Assembly: GCA_003226295.1 (NCBI GenBank)
Contig: CP029803.1
Coordinates: forward strand, 2,423,001 to 2,487,000
Length of the DNA: 64,000 nucleotides
DNA from: Candidatus Moanabacter tarae
Lineage (GTDB): Bacteria; Verrucomicrobiota; Verrucomicrobiia; Opitutales; UBA2987
Direction of reading: 5' to 3'
Below the pieces are notes generated by a model that saw only the letters and a list, made by a program, of their open reading frames with translations, was not told the DNA's origin and made no database searches. Made by a program: the position numbers and the translations under genes. Below are positions 35,881 to 44,706 of this stretch, piece after piece. Each line of letters starts with the position of its first letter. Position 1 is the stretch's first letter.

Positions 35881-36854
35881 GGGACCAGGCAATATTGATT
35901 CGTGTCTTGTTGTGCTTTGGGGCGATTCTCCCATTGCTTCCGGAGAAGGGCAACGCAGAGCCATTCGCCTACGTATCTAACGAATACGACGATACTGTAA
36001 CTGTGGTTGATACTGCGACGGATAAGGTCGTCGCTACAATTGAGGTAGGTGACAGACCTAGGGGAATTGGGCTGAGCCCCGAAGGCAAAAAACTCTACCT
36101 TGCGCTGGGAAACGATAATGTCATCGGAATCGTCGATACTGATTCCCGGAAGATGGTGGGGACTCTCCCCTCGGGTAGCGATCCGGAGGCTTTTGCACTC
36201 AGCCCGGATGGGATGCGGCTATATATATCTAATGAAGACGCCAACACCGCTACAATTTTGGACACGGAGTCAGGGCAGACGATCGCGACAATCCCTGTGG
36301 GTATCGAACCTGAGGGTGTTGCGGTCAGTCCCAATGGACGCTGGGTTTATGTTACAGCGGAATCGACTCACACGATTTCAGTTATCGATACAACGAAGAA
36401 TGAGGTGGTAAATATCCTGTTAGTAGGGGTTCGGCCAAGAGCAGTTGTGTTCGGCTCCGACGGTAAGTGGGCTTACGTTACAGCAGAGATTGGTGGCATT
36501 GTGTCGGTCATTGATGTTGAAGAACAAAAGGTTATCGGGGAGGTGCGATTGTCCATTGATGGCGAGTACGTTAAACCTATGGGTGTCGCCGTAACTTCCG
36601 ATGGATCCAGTCTTTATGTGGCAACAGGCCGGGCCAATCACGTTGCGGTGGTTGACTTGGCATCTCTTAAAGCTGTGAAGTACATTCCGGTAGGGAAAAG
36701 AGTGTGGGGGATAGCGCTGACTCCGGATGGCAAGAAACTCTATGCTGCCAACGGTCTTTCTAGCAATCTGTCCGTTATCGATACCTTAACCAATCGAGTC
36801 ATCGGTACCGTTCCCACCGGCAAGGGGCCGTGGGGAGTGGTTGTAGACAAATAG
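35877..36854 (+). CDS. YVTN-repeat beta-propeller protein of PQQ systems
   Basis: A 325-residue exported protein made of YVTN/NHL-like blades (AYVSNEYDDTVTVVDTATD, LYISNEDANTATILDT, VYVTAESTHTISVIDTT, and so on, about seven). It matches the PQQ-catabolism-associated beta-propeller family (TIGR03866). The start is taken as GTG 35877-35879, overlapping the preceding stop as GTGA; this leaves a clean signal peptide (ILIRVLLCFGAILPLL). The open frame begins earlier at 35826, inside the previous gene. Its role is unknown; fixed co-occurrence with the binding protein suggests a common periplasmic complex. Confidence 0.87.
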   Translation: MRDQAILIRVLLCFGAILPLLPEKGNAEPFAYVSNEYDDTVTVVDTATDKVVATIEVGDRPRGIGLSPEGKKLYLALGNDNVIGIVDTDSRKMVGTLPSGSDPEAFALSPDGMRLYISNEDANTATILDTESGQTIATIPVGIEPEGVAVSPNGRWVYVTAESTHTISVIDTTKNEVVNILLVGVRPRAVVFGSDGKWAYVTAEIGGIVSVIDVEEQKVIGEVRLSIDGEYVKPMGVAVTSDGSSLYVATGRANHVAVVDLASLKAVKYIPVGKRVWGIALTPDGKKLYAANGLSSNLSVIDTLTNRVIGTVPTGKGPWGVVVDK

Positions 36855-37050
36855 TCCTGAGTCGATTTGGTGGCCGATAGATAGAAATGTCCTATAATTC
36901 CTCTAAGCGATATCGGAGCATCTGTCTATAGTGCCCGCAATTTTTGGGAGGAACGTACTCATGTTTGATATCCAGTAACCCAACATAATCTTGTACAATC
37001 CCAATATAGGTTCTATTGACTCCTCAGAAGTTTTCCTTTCCCCCTTTTAC

Positions 37051-39147
37051 ATGCTCTTGAGACTACGATTCAAACCTTGGGCTGTATTTCTACTCCTAAT
37101 ATATCCAGTCACGAGCTCGCAGGCTACCGTCGACATCGAGGAGCTCGCTCAAATGGAGGTTACAATGCGGCGCTATAATGGTACCCCAACCGAGGGTTTC
37201 CTATCGGTCGACTTTCTTGATCGGGCCAATCTGGAATCTTTCCCGCAGCGAAGACTGGACGATGGGTTACGAGCTATACCCGGCTTTAGTCTGTTTAGGA
37301 GAGCTAGTAGCAAGGTAGCCCATCCCACAACCCAAGGTGTTAGCTTGCGCCATTTGGGACCGAATGGTGCAGGTCGAACTCTAGTTCTATTGGACGGTGT
37401 GCCGATGAACGATCCTTTTGGAGGGTGGGTCTATTGGAACCGTTTCCCAACCGGTCGTATTGGCGAGATCGAGATTCTTCAGGGGGGAGGAGCTGGATTG
37501 TGGGGTAATGCTGCGCTTGCTGGTACAATTCAGCTTTTCTCCCGTCGGGAATCGGAGAACTTCACATTTCTTGAAACGTCGGGTGGTAACCGAGATACAG
37601 CCGATGTACTTTTCAGTGCCCGGCGTTCCTTTTTTGCCGGGGAAGCGTTTATCACCGCTGGAAGTTTTACTACTGATGGCTACTCGGTTATTCGCGCTGA
37701 TCAAAGAGGATTAGTAGATCAAAATGCATATTCTGAGGCCCAGATGGTTGAAGGTGGAGTGGAGATTAAGATTGCCGAAACAACTCTTTTTTCATCCAGA
37801 GGTTCCCATTTTAGGGAGAGTCGTGGGAATGGAACACCTCTGGCAGGCAATGAAACTGAAGGATATAATTTCAGTGCCCGGCTGAGACATCAATTCCCAG
37901 CAGAAGACAGCTTGATAGAGGTTCTGTTCTATTTTCAGGAACGTGACTTCAGTAGCTCCTTTTCCGCCGTGTCAGAGGACCGATCTAGCGAACGTCCTGC
38001 CCTTGATCAATTTAATGTCCCGGCACAATCCTTCGGTGGGGGACTCATTGGAGGTGGATCGATTGGAGAGAAGCATCGCATCGCAGCTGGTTTTGATACA
38101 CGATGGGTGGCAGGCGAGACTAATGAGCAATTTTTCTTCAATGGCGAAACCTTTAACTTCCAAAGGGAATCAGGTGGAGATCAAACTCTGTTTGGGATGT
38201 TCGTTGAAGACACCTGGGATGCGGGAACGCTACTCAAGATTACTCTTTCTGCTCGGATTGATTATTGGGAAAATAAAGCTGGATTCAGAAAGCGTACCGA
38301 TCTCAGAACCGGAGAGGTTGTTCGTGACGAGAAATTTGCCGCTCGGGAAGATTGGGTGGGGAATGGCCGTCTAGGAGTCGCTTACCAGTTGTCTAACAGT
38401 GTCCGGGTTCGAGGACACGTTGCTACGGGCTTTCGAGTTCCGACTTTAAATGAGTTCTTCCGTCCTTTTCGAGTTCGATCGGATATAACCGAGGCTAATC
38501 CAGCGCTCGTACCGGAACGCCTTTATGGTGGTGAAATTGGAGTAGAGTGGGCGGCGTTGGGAACCAAGCGATTTTCTGTTACTTATTTTGATAATTTTTT
38601 GAAAGAAGCGGTTACGAACATTACATTAGATTCTGGGCCAGGGTTTGTCGCCCCATGTGGATTTGTGCCGACAGGGGGGTCGTGCCGACAAAGAAGGAAT
38701 CTGGATGGGGTGAGGGCCCGTGGTTTCGAACTGCAAAGCCTCATTCCCATGGGACAAAATTGGACTTTTACAGTCCGCTATCTTTACAGCGATTCGCAGA
38801 TCACGCAAAGTGATGATGATCCGTTCTTGGTTAATAACCGACTGGCACAGACTCCAAAGCATAGTGGAACCGCGACGCTTCTTTGGCGTACTACTAGTCG
38901 CTTGCAAAATACCTTCCAATTGAGGTATTCAAGCACACAATTTGAGAACGATCTAAATTCTCTTAAGCTCGACTCTTTCCTCGTCTTCGATTGGTCAATG
39001 GCCCTCACAATTCAGGAAGGCTTTAGCCTCTTTTTCTCCATCGAAAATGTCACCGAAACTGAGTTCGAGTCCGGTCGTGCATCAAATGGGATCGTTTCCA
39101 TTGGTGCCCCTAGGTTGATCAATGGTGGCATCCGGTTGCGATTTTAA
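37051..39147 (+). CDS. TonB-dependent outer-membrane receptor
   Basis: A 698-residue TonB-dependent transporter. After a signal peptide (PWAVFLLLIYPVTSSQA) comes a TonB-box-like and plug region with LDDGLRAIPGF, TQGVSLRHLGPNGAGRTLVLLDGVPMNDPF and GEIEILQGGGAGLWGNAALAGTIQL, then a beta-barrel ending in INGGIRLRF. It imports a scarce large ligand across the outer membrane. Position directly after the quinoprotein genes suggests a lanthanide chelate or PQQ, by analogy with LutH/LanA and PqqU; this is inference. The open frame begins with a TTG at 36991, but ATG 37051 gives the natural signal peptide. Confidence 0.88.
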   Translation: MLLRLRFKPWAVFLLLIYPVTSSQATVDIEELAQMEVTMRRYNGTPTEGFLSVDFLDRANLESFPQRRLDDGLRAIPGFSLFRRASSKVAHPTTQGVSLRHLGPNGAGRTLVLLDGVPMNDPFGGWVYWNRFPTGRIGEIEILQGGGAGLWGNAALAGTIQLFSRRESENFTFLETSGGNRDTADVLFSARRSFFAGEAFITAGSFTTDGYSVIRADQRGLVDQNAYSEAQMVEGGVEIKIAETTLFSSRGSHFRESRGNGTPLAGNETEGYNFSARLRHQFPAEDSLIEVLFYFQERDFSSSFSAVSEDRSSERPALDQFNVPAQSFGGGLIGGGSIGEKHRIAAGFDTRWVAGETNEQFFFNGETFNFQRESGGDQTLFGMFVEDTWDAGTLLKITLSARIDYWENKAGFRKRTDLRTGEVVRDEKFAAREDWVGNGRLGVAYQLSNSVRVRGHVATGFRVPTLNEFFRPFRVRSDITEANPALVPERLYGGEIGVEWAALGTKRFSVTYFDNFLKEAVTNITLDSGPGFVAPCGFVPTGGSCRQRRNLDGVRARGFELQSLIPMGQNWTFTVRYLYSDSQITQSDDDPFLVNNRLAQTPKHSGTATLLWRTTSRLQNTFQLRYSSTQFENDLNSLKLDSFLVFDWSMALTIQEGFSLFFSIENVTETEFESGRASNGIVSIGAPRLINGGIRLRF

Positions 39148-39197
39148 TTTCGCTTCTCGGCGTTCGGCCGACCTCTTCTGGGCGCGTACTAAAGGTA

Positions 39198-39335
39198 ATG
39201 AACGATCAAAACTACTCGGGATACCAAGCCCTCGATTACGTCTGGATCGAATGGGAACATTACAATGAAAGCGACAACCTTAGTGAGACTATTCTTTTCC
39301 GGGATTTTCTTAAGAATTTTGCTAAGGAGATCTGA
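39198..39335 (+). CDS. hypothetical small protein (45 aa)
   Basis: An ATG at 39198 with AAAGG just ahead opens 45 codons with plausible composition, rich in aromatic and acidic residues (GYQALDYVWIEWEHYN, ETILFRDFLKNFAKEI), ending in TGA. The predicted C-terminal half is an amphipathic helix. No family is recognised. It follows the TonB receptor by 50 bases and could belong to the same transcript. It may also be chance. Confidence 0.35.
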   Translation: MNDQNYSGYQALDYVWIEWEHYNESDNLSETILFRDFLKNFAKEI

Positions 39336-39411
39336 TAGAACGAAGCGTGAACATCAGGCCTTTAATCCACTCCTCTACCGACTTTCAGTGAGTTGCAATT
39401 GATATGCCTAG

Positions 39412-40164
39412 TCAGAAAAAGCCTGGGACAGGGCAACTTCCCTGCACAATCCTTCGATATTTTCGGACAGTTGAATCGAATCCCTGATCCAGGGACTCGA
39501 CGATGATAGCATGGCCGATAGAGACCTCTAGGATTCCGGGAATCGTTAAAAAGAGAGGTAGGTTTCTCTGGTTAAGGTCGTGGCCTGCATTTACGCCCAA
39601 TCCAAGTGATTGGGCCGATTCAGTAGCCCGTTGAAATTGATTGAAAATGGAGATCCGATCACCTGTCTCAAAGGCTCGGGCATAGGACTCAGTATAAAGT
39701 TCGATTCTATCCGTCCCCACATCTTGTGCCCTTTCAATTTCTGAGATATCTGGGTCCATAAAGATGCTAACTCGAATATTATGAGCTTTTAGTGACTGAA
39801 TGATCGGTATTAGTTGATTAGAATTACTTTTTAGATCCCATCCGTGGTCTGAAGTGATTTGATCGGGTGAGTCTGGAACCAAGGTGCACTGATTCGGTTT
39901 TACTTCTTTGACGACTTCCAGGAACTCAGGAGTGGGATTTCCCTCAATGTTGAATTCGACTTTTGTTTGATTATTTAGGAAAGCAGACAAGTCTCGGACG
40001 TCAGAGTATCGTGTATGTCGTTGATCCGGACGTGGATGAACGGTAACGCCGTTCGCTCCGCATGCGATGCATCTTCTGGCGAAGGAGAGGCAATTAGGGT
40101 AGTCCCCGCCGCGTGAGTTCCTAAGGAGGGCGATTTTGTTAAGGTTTACGCTCAGTTGGGTCAT
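39412..40164 (-). CDS. pdxJ: pyridoxine 5'-phosphate synthase
   Basis: A 250-residue TIM-barrel enzyme making pyridoxine 5'-phosphate from 1-deoxyxylulose 5-phosphate and 3-amino-1-hydroxyacetone phosphate, the last step of DXP-dependent vitamin B6 synthesis. LSVNLNKIALLRNSRGG at the start, VTVHPRPDQRH at 41-50 (His43, Arg45, His50) and NIEGNPTPEF are diagnostic, as is GLGVNAGHDLN near residue 190. The frame extends five codons further up; the second Met gives the typical MTQLSVNLNK start. It is transcribed alone, with no other pdx gene nearby. Confidence 0.95.
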   Translation of the reverse strand: MTQLSVNLNKIALLRNSRGGDYPNCLSFARRCIACGANGVTVHPRPDQRHTRYSDVRDLSAFLNNQTKVEFNIEGNPTPEFLEVVKEVKPNQCTLVPDSPDQITSDHGWDLKSNSNQLIPIIQSLKAHNIRVSIFMDPDISEIERAQDVGTDRIELYTESYARAFETGDRISIFNQFQRATESAQSLGLGVNAGHDLNQRNLPLFLTIPGILEVSIGHAIIVESLDQGFDSTVRKYRRIVQGSCPVPGFF

Positions 40165-40481
40165 TACAATAAGTCCCATTAGGCCTCGAGTGAGCCTCTT
40201 TGAAAAGAAGGGGCTTATATTGCACTACTTTTAAGTGGCCGAAGTAAATAGAGAATTTTAATTTTGGCCTGGTCTTTAAATAGGACCAAAAAAGATCCGG
40301 GAATGACCTACAAATCTCATTGTCACACTCTTCCAGTGTAGTAGGATTCAAAGCTTGTCGCGCTTTCTAAGCAGGTAAAGCGATATGCATATCTGCCGGG
40401 CAAGTCCCATGTAAAGGTCATAACATCCATTCTGAATCTTATTTGACAGTACCTCAAATATTCAGAGCATTGGTAACTGTT
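40165..40481. other. divergent intergenic stretch
   Basis: No gene or clear signal is seen between the leftward pdxJ gene and the rightward ferredoxin gene. Confidence 0.4.
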
Positions 40482-40715
40482 GTGGCTGATAGAGCCTTCA
40501 AATACCCCGATAATGTATCCGGGCAATACTATGTCGACAGTTCTTGTATCGACTGCGATTTGTGTCGAGAGATCGCCCCTGTCCTATTCAGCCGCAATGA
40601 CGAAGGTAGTTATTCGTATGTCTCCAAACAGCCGGAAACACAGGAAGAAATCCAGCTAATGATCATGGCCAACGAGGGCTGCCCGGTTGAAGCCGTAGGC
40701 GATGATGGGGATTAA
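40482..40715 (+). CDS. ferredoxin (single iron-sulfur cluster)
   Basis: A 77-residue acidic ferredoxin. The cluster motif CIDCDLCREIAP and the distant CPVEAV supply four cysteines for one [4Fe-4S] cluster, the set-up of the Fer4-type single-cluster ferredoxins common in Opitutae (KYPDNVSGQYYVD start, YVSKQP middle). The frame is open to a TTG at 40443, but a GTG at 40482 gives the usual start (ADRAFKYPDN). The electron partners are unknown. It converges with the symporter gene, the stops being six bases apart. Confidence 0.87.
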   Translation: MADRAFKYPDNVSGQYYVDSSCIDCDLCREIAPVLFSRNDEGSYSYVSKQPETQEEIQLMIMANEGCPVEAVGDDGD

Positions 40716-40721
40716 AGAGTT

Positions 40722-42317
40722 CTAAGGGATTGTGTCTCCTTTCGATAGCAACCTTGGATTTCCAGCAATACAGACCAGATAGCTCACTGGGCTTACAACG
40801 ACCCACCACCAGGGCCAAGCGATCGGGGTGAGATCGAACCAACGCGGCAAGGTATAGGGTTGCAGGAGAAGAACAAGGAAGCATCCTATCACGAGAGCAA
40901 TAATGACGCTTTGGGAATTTCCTCTCTTCGTAAAGATCGCGGCTGAGAATATACCCAGAAGAGGAGCATTGGCGAATGCCATTACCCCGAGGGCAAAGTC
41001 AATCAGGGTTTTGCTACCCATTGATTGGAGGTAAACGGCGAGAACAGCGAAGAGAATCAGCAATATTCCCATTAAGACGACTGCAGTTCGTGGTGCAGAA
41101 AGTGACAAAGAGAAGGCATGGAGGTCCCCTCGCGAATTGCTTTTCGATAGATTTAGTTCAGTGCGAAGCAGAACCTTTTTCTTCCAAGGTTCGTACAGGT
41201 CCGCCAGGACGCTGCTGGCCATAGCGTTGACAGCAGAATCGAAGCTGCTCATGGCGGCGGCGAGGAGGCCTGCCATGGCAAGGCCTTTCAACCCTACAGG
41301 CAAGTGGTTGAGGATAAAATACGGAAAGACACCCTTCGTATCCTCCAGAAAATCAAAAGGAGCTTCACACCCCATTAAATCAGGACGGCCGTAGTAAATC
41401 GAGAGAAGGAGTCCGATGAAGAGAAAAAGACAAACGACTGGTATCCCAACCAGGATTGAAATGATCAAGGACCGACCCGCTTCATGGGAGCCTCGGGTTG
41501 TGAGCATTCTTTGAACCATGTCCTGGTCAACGCTGTAGGCGGAGGTGGACACAAATGTTGAGGCAATAATCCCCGTCCAGATTGTGAAAGAGAGATCGAG
41601 CTGAAAGCGAAAATCGAGGATCCTAAGTTTATCCTGCCCTTGGTAATCTCTCAGGACAGCGTAGATCTCATTTCCGGCAAGAGGGATTGCCTCAAGTAGT
41701 AGGAAGATGCTGAGAGTTGCGGTTAGAACAACAATGCCGATTTGAACTACATCGGTCCAAATCACCGCTTTTATTCCCCCAGACGTGGTGTAGACTAGTC
41801 CGATTATGCCAAAAAGTACGATTGCGGTTACGAGATCTCCAGCCGTGGTTTTACCGGTGAGTATCAATGCAAATGCTATTGCGGCAATGAATAGTCGAGC
41901 CCCTGAGGCGAGCAGCCTTCCAATTAGAAACATGAAGCTAGCTGCCATCTGGGCTGTTAAGCCGTACCGTGATCCTAGGTATCCGTAGACGGTTGTCGTT
42001 CCGGCTCGATAAAGCGGCGGGAGAAACATCCTTGCTACTAAAAAGGCTGATATGATCCCGCCAATATTAAGTATCACATAGGTTAGGTCTCCTCCGTAGG
42101 CGAGTTGTGGGACGCTGACAAAAGTCGCTGCACTCAAGGTAGTAGCAAGCACCGACAACGCGACAGCCCAAGAAGGCATATCTCGATCTCCCAAAAAGAA
42201 ACTTTCTCTTGTGTGTTGGTTTCGTGAGGTCAGGTATCCTATTATAACCAGCAGAAGCAGGTAAGCCCCGACAACTATCCAGTCGAAAGCGGAAAAGATT
42301 CCTACGCCAATTCTCAT
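40722..42317 (-). CDS. sodium:solute symporter (SSS family)
   Basis: A 531-residue inner-membrane transporter with about 13-14 hydrophobic helices. It imports a solute with sodium. The N-terminal DWIVVGAYLLLLVIIGYLTSR, the ESFFLGDRDMPSWAVALSVLATTLSAATFVSVP segment (substrate and Na+ site region), and YTTSGGIKAVIWTDVVQ are classical SSS signatures. The substrate (sugar, sialic acid, amino acid or carboxylate) cannot be told. A TTG at 42354 extends the frame by 13 codons, but the ATG at 42317 is preferred because the first helix follows directly. Confidence 0.9.
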   Translation of the reverse strand: MRIGVGIFSAFDWIVVGAYLLLLVIIGYLTSRNQHTRESFFLGDRDMPSWAVALSVLATTLSAATFVSVPQLAYGGDLTYVILNIGGIISAFLVARMFLPPLYRAGTTTVYGYLGSRYGLTAQMAASFMFLIGRLLASGARLFIAAIAFALILTGKTTAGDLVTAIVLFGIIGLVYTTSGGIKAVIWTDVVQIGIVVLTATLSIFLLLEAIPLAGNEIYAVLRDYQGQDKLRILDFRFQLDLSFTIWTGIIASTFVSTSAYSVDQDMVQRMLTTRGSHEAGRSLIISILVGIPVVCLFLFIGLLLSIYYGRPDLMGCEAPFDFLEDTKGVFPYFILNHLPVGLKGLAMAGLLAAAMSSFDSAVNAMASSVLADLYEPWKKKVLLRTELNLSKSNSRGDLHAFSLSLSAPRTAVVLMGILLILFAVLAVYLQSMGSKTLIDFALGVMAFANAPLLGIFSAAIFTKRGNSQSVIIALVIGCFLVLLLQPYTLPRWFDLTPIAWPWWWVVVSPVSYLVCIAGNPRLLSKGDTIP

Positions 42318-42890
42318 GAGTGAGTGGTCTCGGATGTGCAGTCTACGCAATAGCAAGTTGACGAGTCCGGAAAGGCAGGTTGATGGACTTAGAGAGCATC
42401 AATCTCCTTTCGTGCAAGGGGAAACCGGGCACGTGAGGATGCCGAAAGCAACTTCAATCGAACTGTTTCCCGAAAATTGATCGACCGATTTCGTTGGCAT
42501 ATGCGTAATTTTATCTCTTGTTGGCATTGGGGTTTCCTAGTTTAGTTGCCTGCTTCTAGAGGCCTCCCTGCCCCAGGGTTTGTCTCAGAATACGACAAGC
42601 TGATTACTGTTAATATGAGCTATCAGGTTTGCACTCAAAAAAGTCTGGCCGCTTTACCAAAAGACGCTGTAGATTAGTCTAATCACTTTCAGAGATTGGT
42701 GGACAGTGAATTTCATTGTCTAATGCTATCGAATTTTTTTGCACGCGAGTATCTCAGACTCGATAGATATTGAAGAGTGGGACTTTAGGTAAACTGAACT
42801 TAGCCGAGCTCAACTATTTTATCCTTCAGGATTTGAGATTCTTTATTGAATGGACAGACGGGGCACCTCTGGCTCATAAGATCCTCTGAT
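42318..42890. other. long divergent intergenic stretch (573 bases)
   Basis: No gene is seen. It lies between the leftward symporter gene and the rightward aldolase gene, and contains two palindromes near the aldolase start (listed separately). T-rich tracts occur but no certain promoter. Confidence 0.4.
42672..42720 (+). promoter_or_regulatory. two palindromes, candidate operator region
   Basis: GATTAG-T-CTAATC (42672-42684) is a perfect six-base inverted repeat around one central base. 17 bases further, GACAGTGAA-T-TTCATTGTC (42702-42720) is a nine-base inverted repeat with one mismatch. Both have the size of dimeric repressor sites and lie 170-220 bases before the aldolase start. No regulator gene is adjacent, so function is a guess. 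Confidence 0.3.
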
Positions 42891-43934
42891 ATGGCTAATT
42901 CCCCCCTAAAGATCGATTTATACAGTGACACAGTGACCCGTCCAACGCCTGGGATGCGCGACTTTATGGCGAAAGCCGAAGTTGGGGATGAACAAAAGAG
43001 GGAGGACCCGATGACGAGCGCTCTAGAAGATAGGGTTGCTGCTCTTTTGGGGAAGGAAGCGGCCATATTTCTTCCTTCCGGTACAATGTGCAATCAGATT
43101 GCAGTTCGGGTTCACTGCGGACCAGGAGATGAAATTATACTCGACCGAACCGCACATATAAGAAATTCAGAAGGCGGAGGAACTGCTGCACTCACTGGTG
43201 CTTCGATATACCCACTGGATGGAGAGCAGGGGATCTTTACCCCAGCTCAGCTACTTGGCGCCGTTCGGCCGATCAACAACCATTATCCGCGTTCCCGCTT
43301 GCTGGTGGTTGAGCAGACATCCAACGGGGGTGGCGGCTCGATCTGGCCGATAGAGGTGATTGAGAAAGTCTGTTTGCTCGCAAATGCGCATGGGTTAAGC
43401 TGCCATATGGACGGAGCAAGGCTTCTTAACGCAGTGAGTGCGACTCGAATTGGAGCCGAGGATTACGCTGCTTTCTTTGACTCCGTTTGGATTGACTTTA
43501 GTAAAGGCCTTGGTGCTCCAGTAGGGGGGGCCCTGGCTGGCAGCCGGGACTTTGTCGAAGAAGCTTGGCGCTGGAAACATCAATTTGGGGGGGCAATGAG
43601 ACAGTCAGGAATTATTGCTGCCGGTGCACTCTATTCTCTCGAAAACAATGTGGCTAGGCTGTCCGAGGATCATGAGAATGCGCGCCTGTTGGCCAATGGA
43701 CTAAGAGAAATCGAAGGTATCGAAGTCGAGCCGGTAGCAACAAACATGGTTTTTTTCGATGTTGGGGGCCTTAATCTAACGGCCCAGCAGTTTAATGAAC
43801 GGTTGCTGGAAGCCGGTCTTCGTGTTTCAACCCCCGCTTCCACACGTTGCCGAGCAGTCACCCATCTTGATATCTCAAGGGCTCAAATTGAGGAGGCAGT
43901 GAAGATCATAAAAAAGATAGCGTTAGGTAAATGA
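42891..43934 (+). CDS. low-specificity L-threonine aldolase
   Basis: A 347-residue PLP enzyme of the beta-eliminating lyase fold that cleaves L-threonine or allo-threonine to glycine and acetaldehyde. Signatures include DLYSDTVTRPTPGMR, GDEQKREDP, LPSGTMCNQIA, HMDGARLLN with Asp174, and the Schiff-base Lys205 in DFSKGLGAPVGG. The frame extends upstream to a TTG, but ATG 42891 gives the family's usual start. It converges with the MaoC gene. Confidence 0.92.
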   Translation: MANSPLKIDLYSDTVTRPTPGMRDFMAKAEVGDEQKREDPMTSALEDRVAALLGKEAAIFLPSGTMCNQIAVRVHCGPGDEIILDRTAHIRNSEGGGTAALTGASIYPLDGEQGIFTPAQLLGAVRPINNHYPRSRLLVVEQTSNGGGGSIWPIEVIEKVCLLANAHGLSCHMDGARLLNAVSATRIGAEDYAAFFDSVWIDFSKGLGAPVGGALAGSRDFVEEAWRWKHQFGGAMRQSGIIAAGALYSLENNVARLSEDHENARLLANGLREIEGIEVEPVATNMVFFDVGGLNLTAQQFNERLLEAGLRVSTPASTRCRAVTHLDISRAQIEEAVKIIKKIALGK

Positions 43935-43992
43935 GGTTAACGACGCAATTGAGAGACATGCTCAGAATAAAACCGGATCATTGCTCTCTATA

Positions 43993-44463
43993 TTAAACTG
44001 GGTTTCTACAATCCTCTCTCATTGGGTTACAGCGAAAAAAAACGACCGGGGCGGTCTCAATGAGCAATTCTTTTCTTTGATTCCGCATTTTGACTTCGAA
44101 TTTGACTATGCCTCGGTCGGGCTTGCTTTTGGAGCGCCTTGCTTCCGTGACTTTGGCCACAAGGGCAACTTTGTCACCAGGACGCATAGGATTTGGCCAA
44201 CGGATGTAGTCGATACCGGGAGAGCCGAGGCAGGTAGAATTTAGGATAAAAGAATCGGCCATGAGGCGCATCGAGATCGCGCTAGTATGCCAGCCGCTGG
44301 CAATGATGCTATCGAAGATCGAGGGGGTATTCCCCTCTTTGCCAGTGTGAAACGACTGAGGATCGTACTGGTGGGCGAATTCGAGAATCTCTTGGACTTC
44401 TACACGCCTTTGAACAGATTGGAATTCGCGGCCGACATAAAAATCTTCGAAGTACAGAATCAT
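43993..44463 (-). CDS. MaoC-like hot-dog dehydratase
   Basis: A 156-residue single hot-dog domain of the MaoC / (R)-specific enoyl-CoA hydratase family. The catalytic pair is Asp34 and His39 in HQYDPQSFHT, and SIIASGWHTSAISMRL and DYIRWPNPMRPGDKV follow, as in the family. It hydrates or dehydrates acyl-CoA-type thioesters, perhaps in acyl catabolism. It stands alone on the minus strand, with its stop facing the threonine aldolase. Confidence 0.9.
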   Translation of the reverse strand: MILYFEDFYVGREFQSVQRRVEVQEILEFAHQYDPQSFHTGKEGNTPSIFDSIIASGWHTSAISMRLMADSFILNSTCLGSPGIDYIRWPNPMRPGDKVALVAKVTEARRSKSKPDRGIVKFEVKMRNQRKELLIETAPVVFFRCNPMREDCRNPV

Positions 44464-44542
44464 CGGTGAGGCTAAAGGGTGAATCCTAGGAGGAAAACCA
44501 TAAAAGAGGAAAGAAATTGATGTTGAGAGTCAAAGACATATC

Positions 44543-44653
44543 ATGGCTTCGACTTTCAATGTGGTGCTAGATCGCCTAGAGAATATTAATAGTTTAGTTC
44601 GAGCGATCAAAGATGAAAGATTTGCCGGCAGGAAGCGGGGCAAGCCGCTCTAG
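44543..44653 (+). CDS. possible small protein (36 aa), doubtful
   Basis: A short frame (MASTFNVVLDRLENIN, then a basic end RKRGKPL) lies upstream of the S4-domain gene. It is helical and basic, but has no clear ribosome binding site and no recognised family. It could be real, a relic or chance. Confidence 0.2.
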   Translation: MASTFNVVLDRLENINSLVRAIKDERFAGRKRGKPL

Positions 44654-44706
44654 TACATGACGACGAGGATACTAGAGAAAGGGTCGATGCCTCGAAAATA
44701 CAAGTG

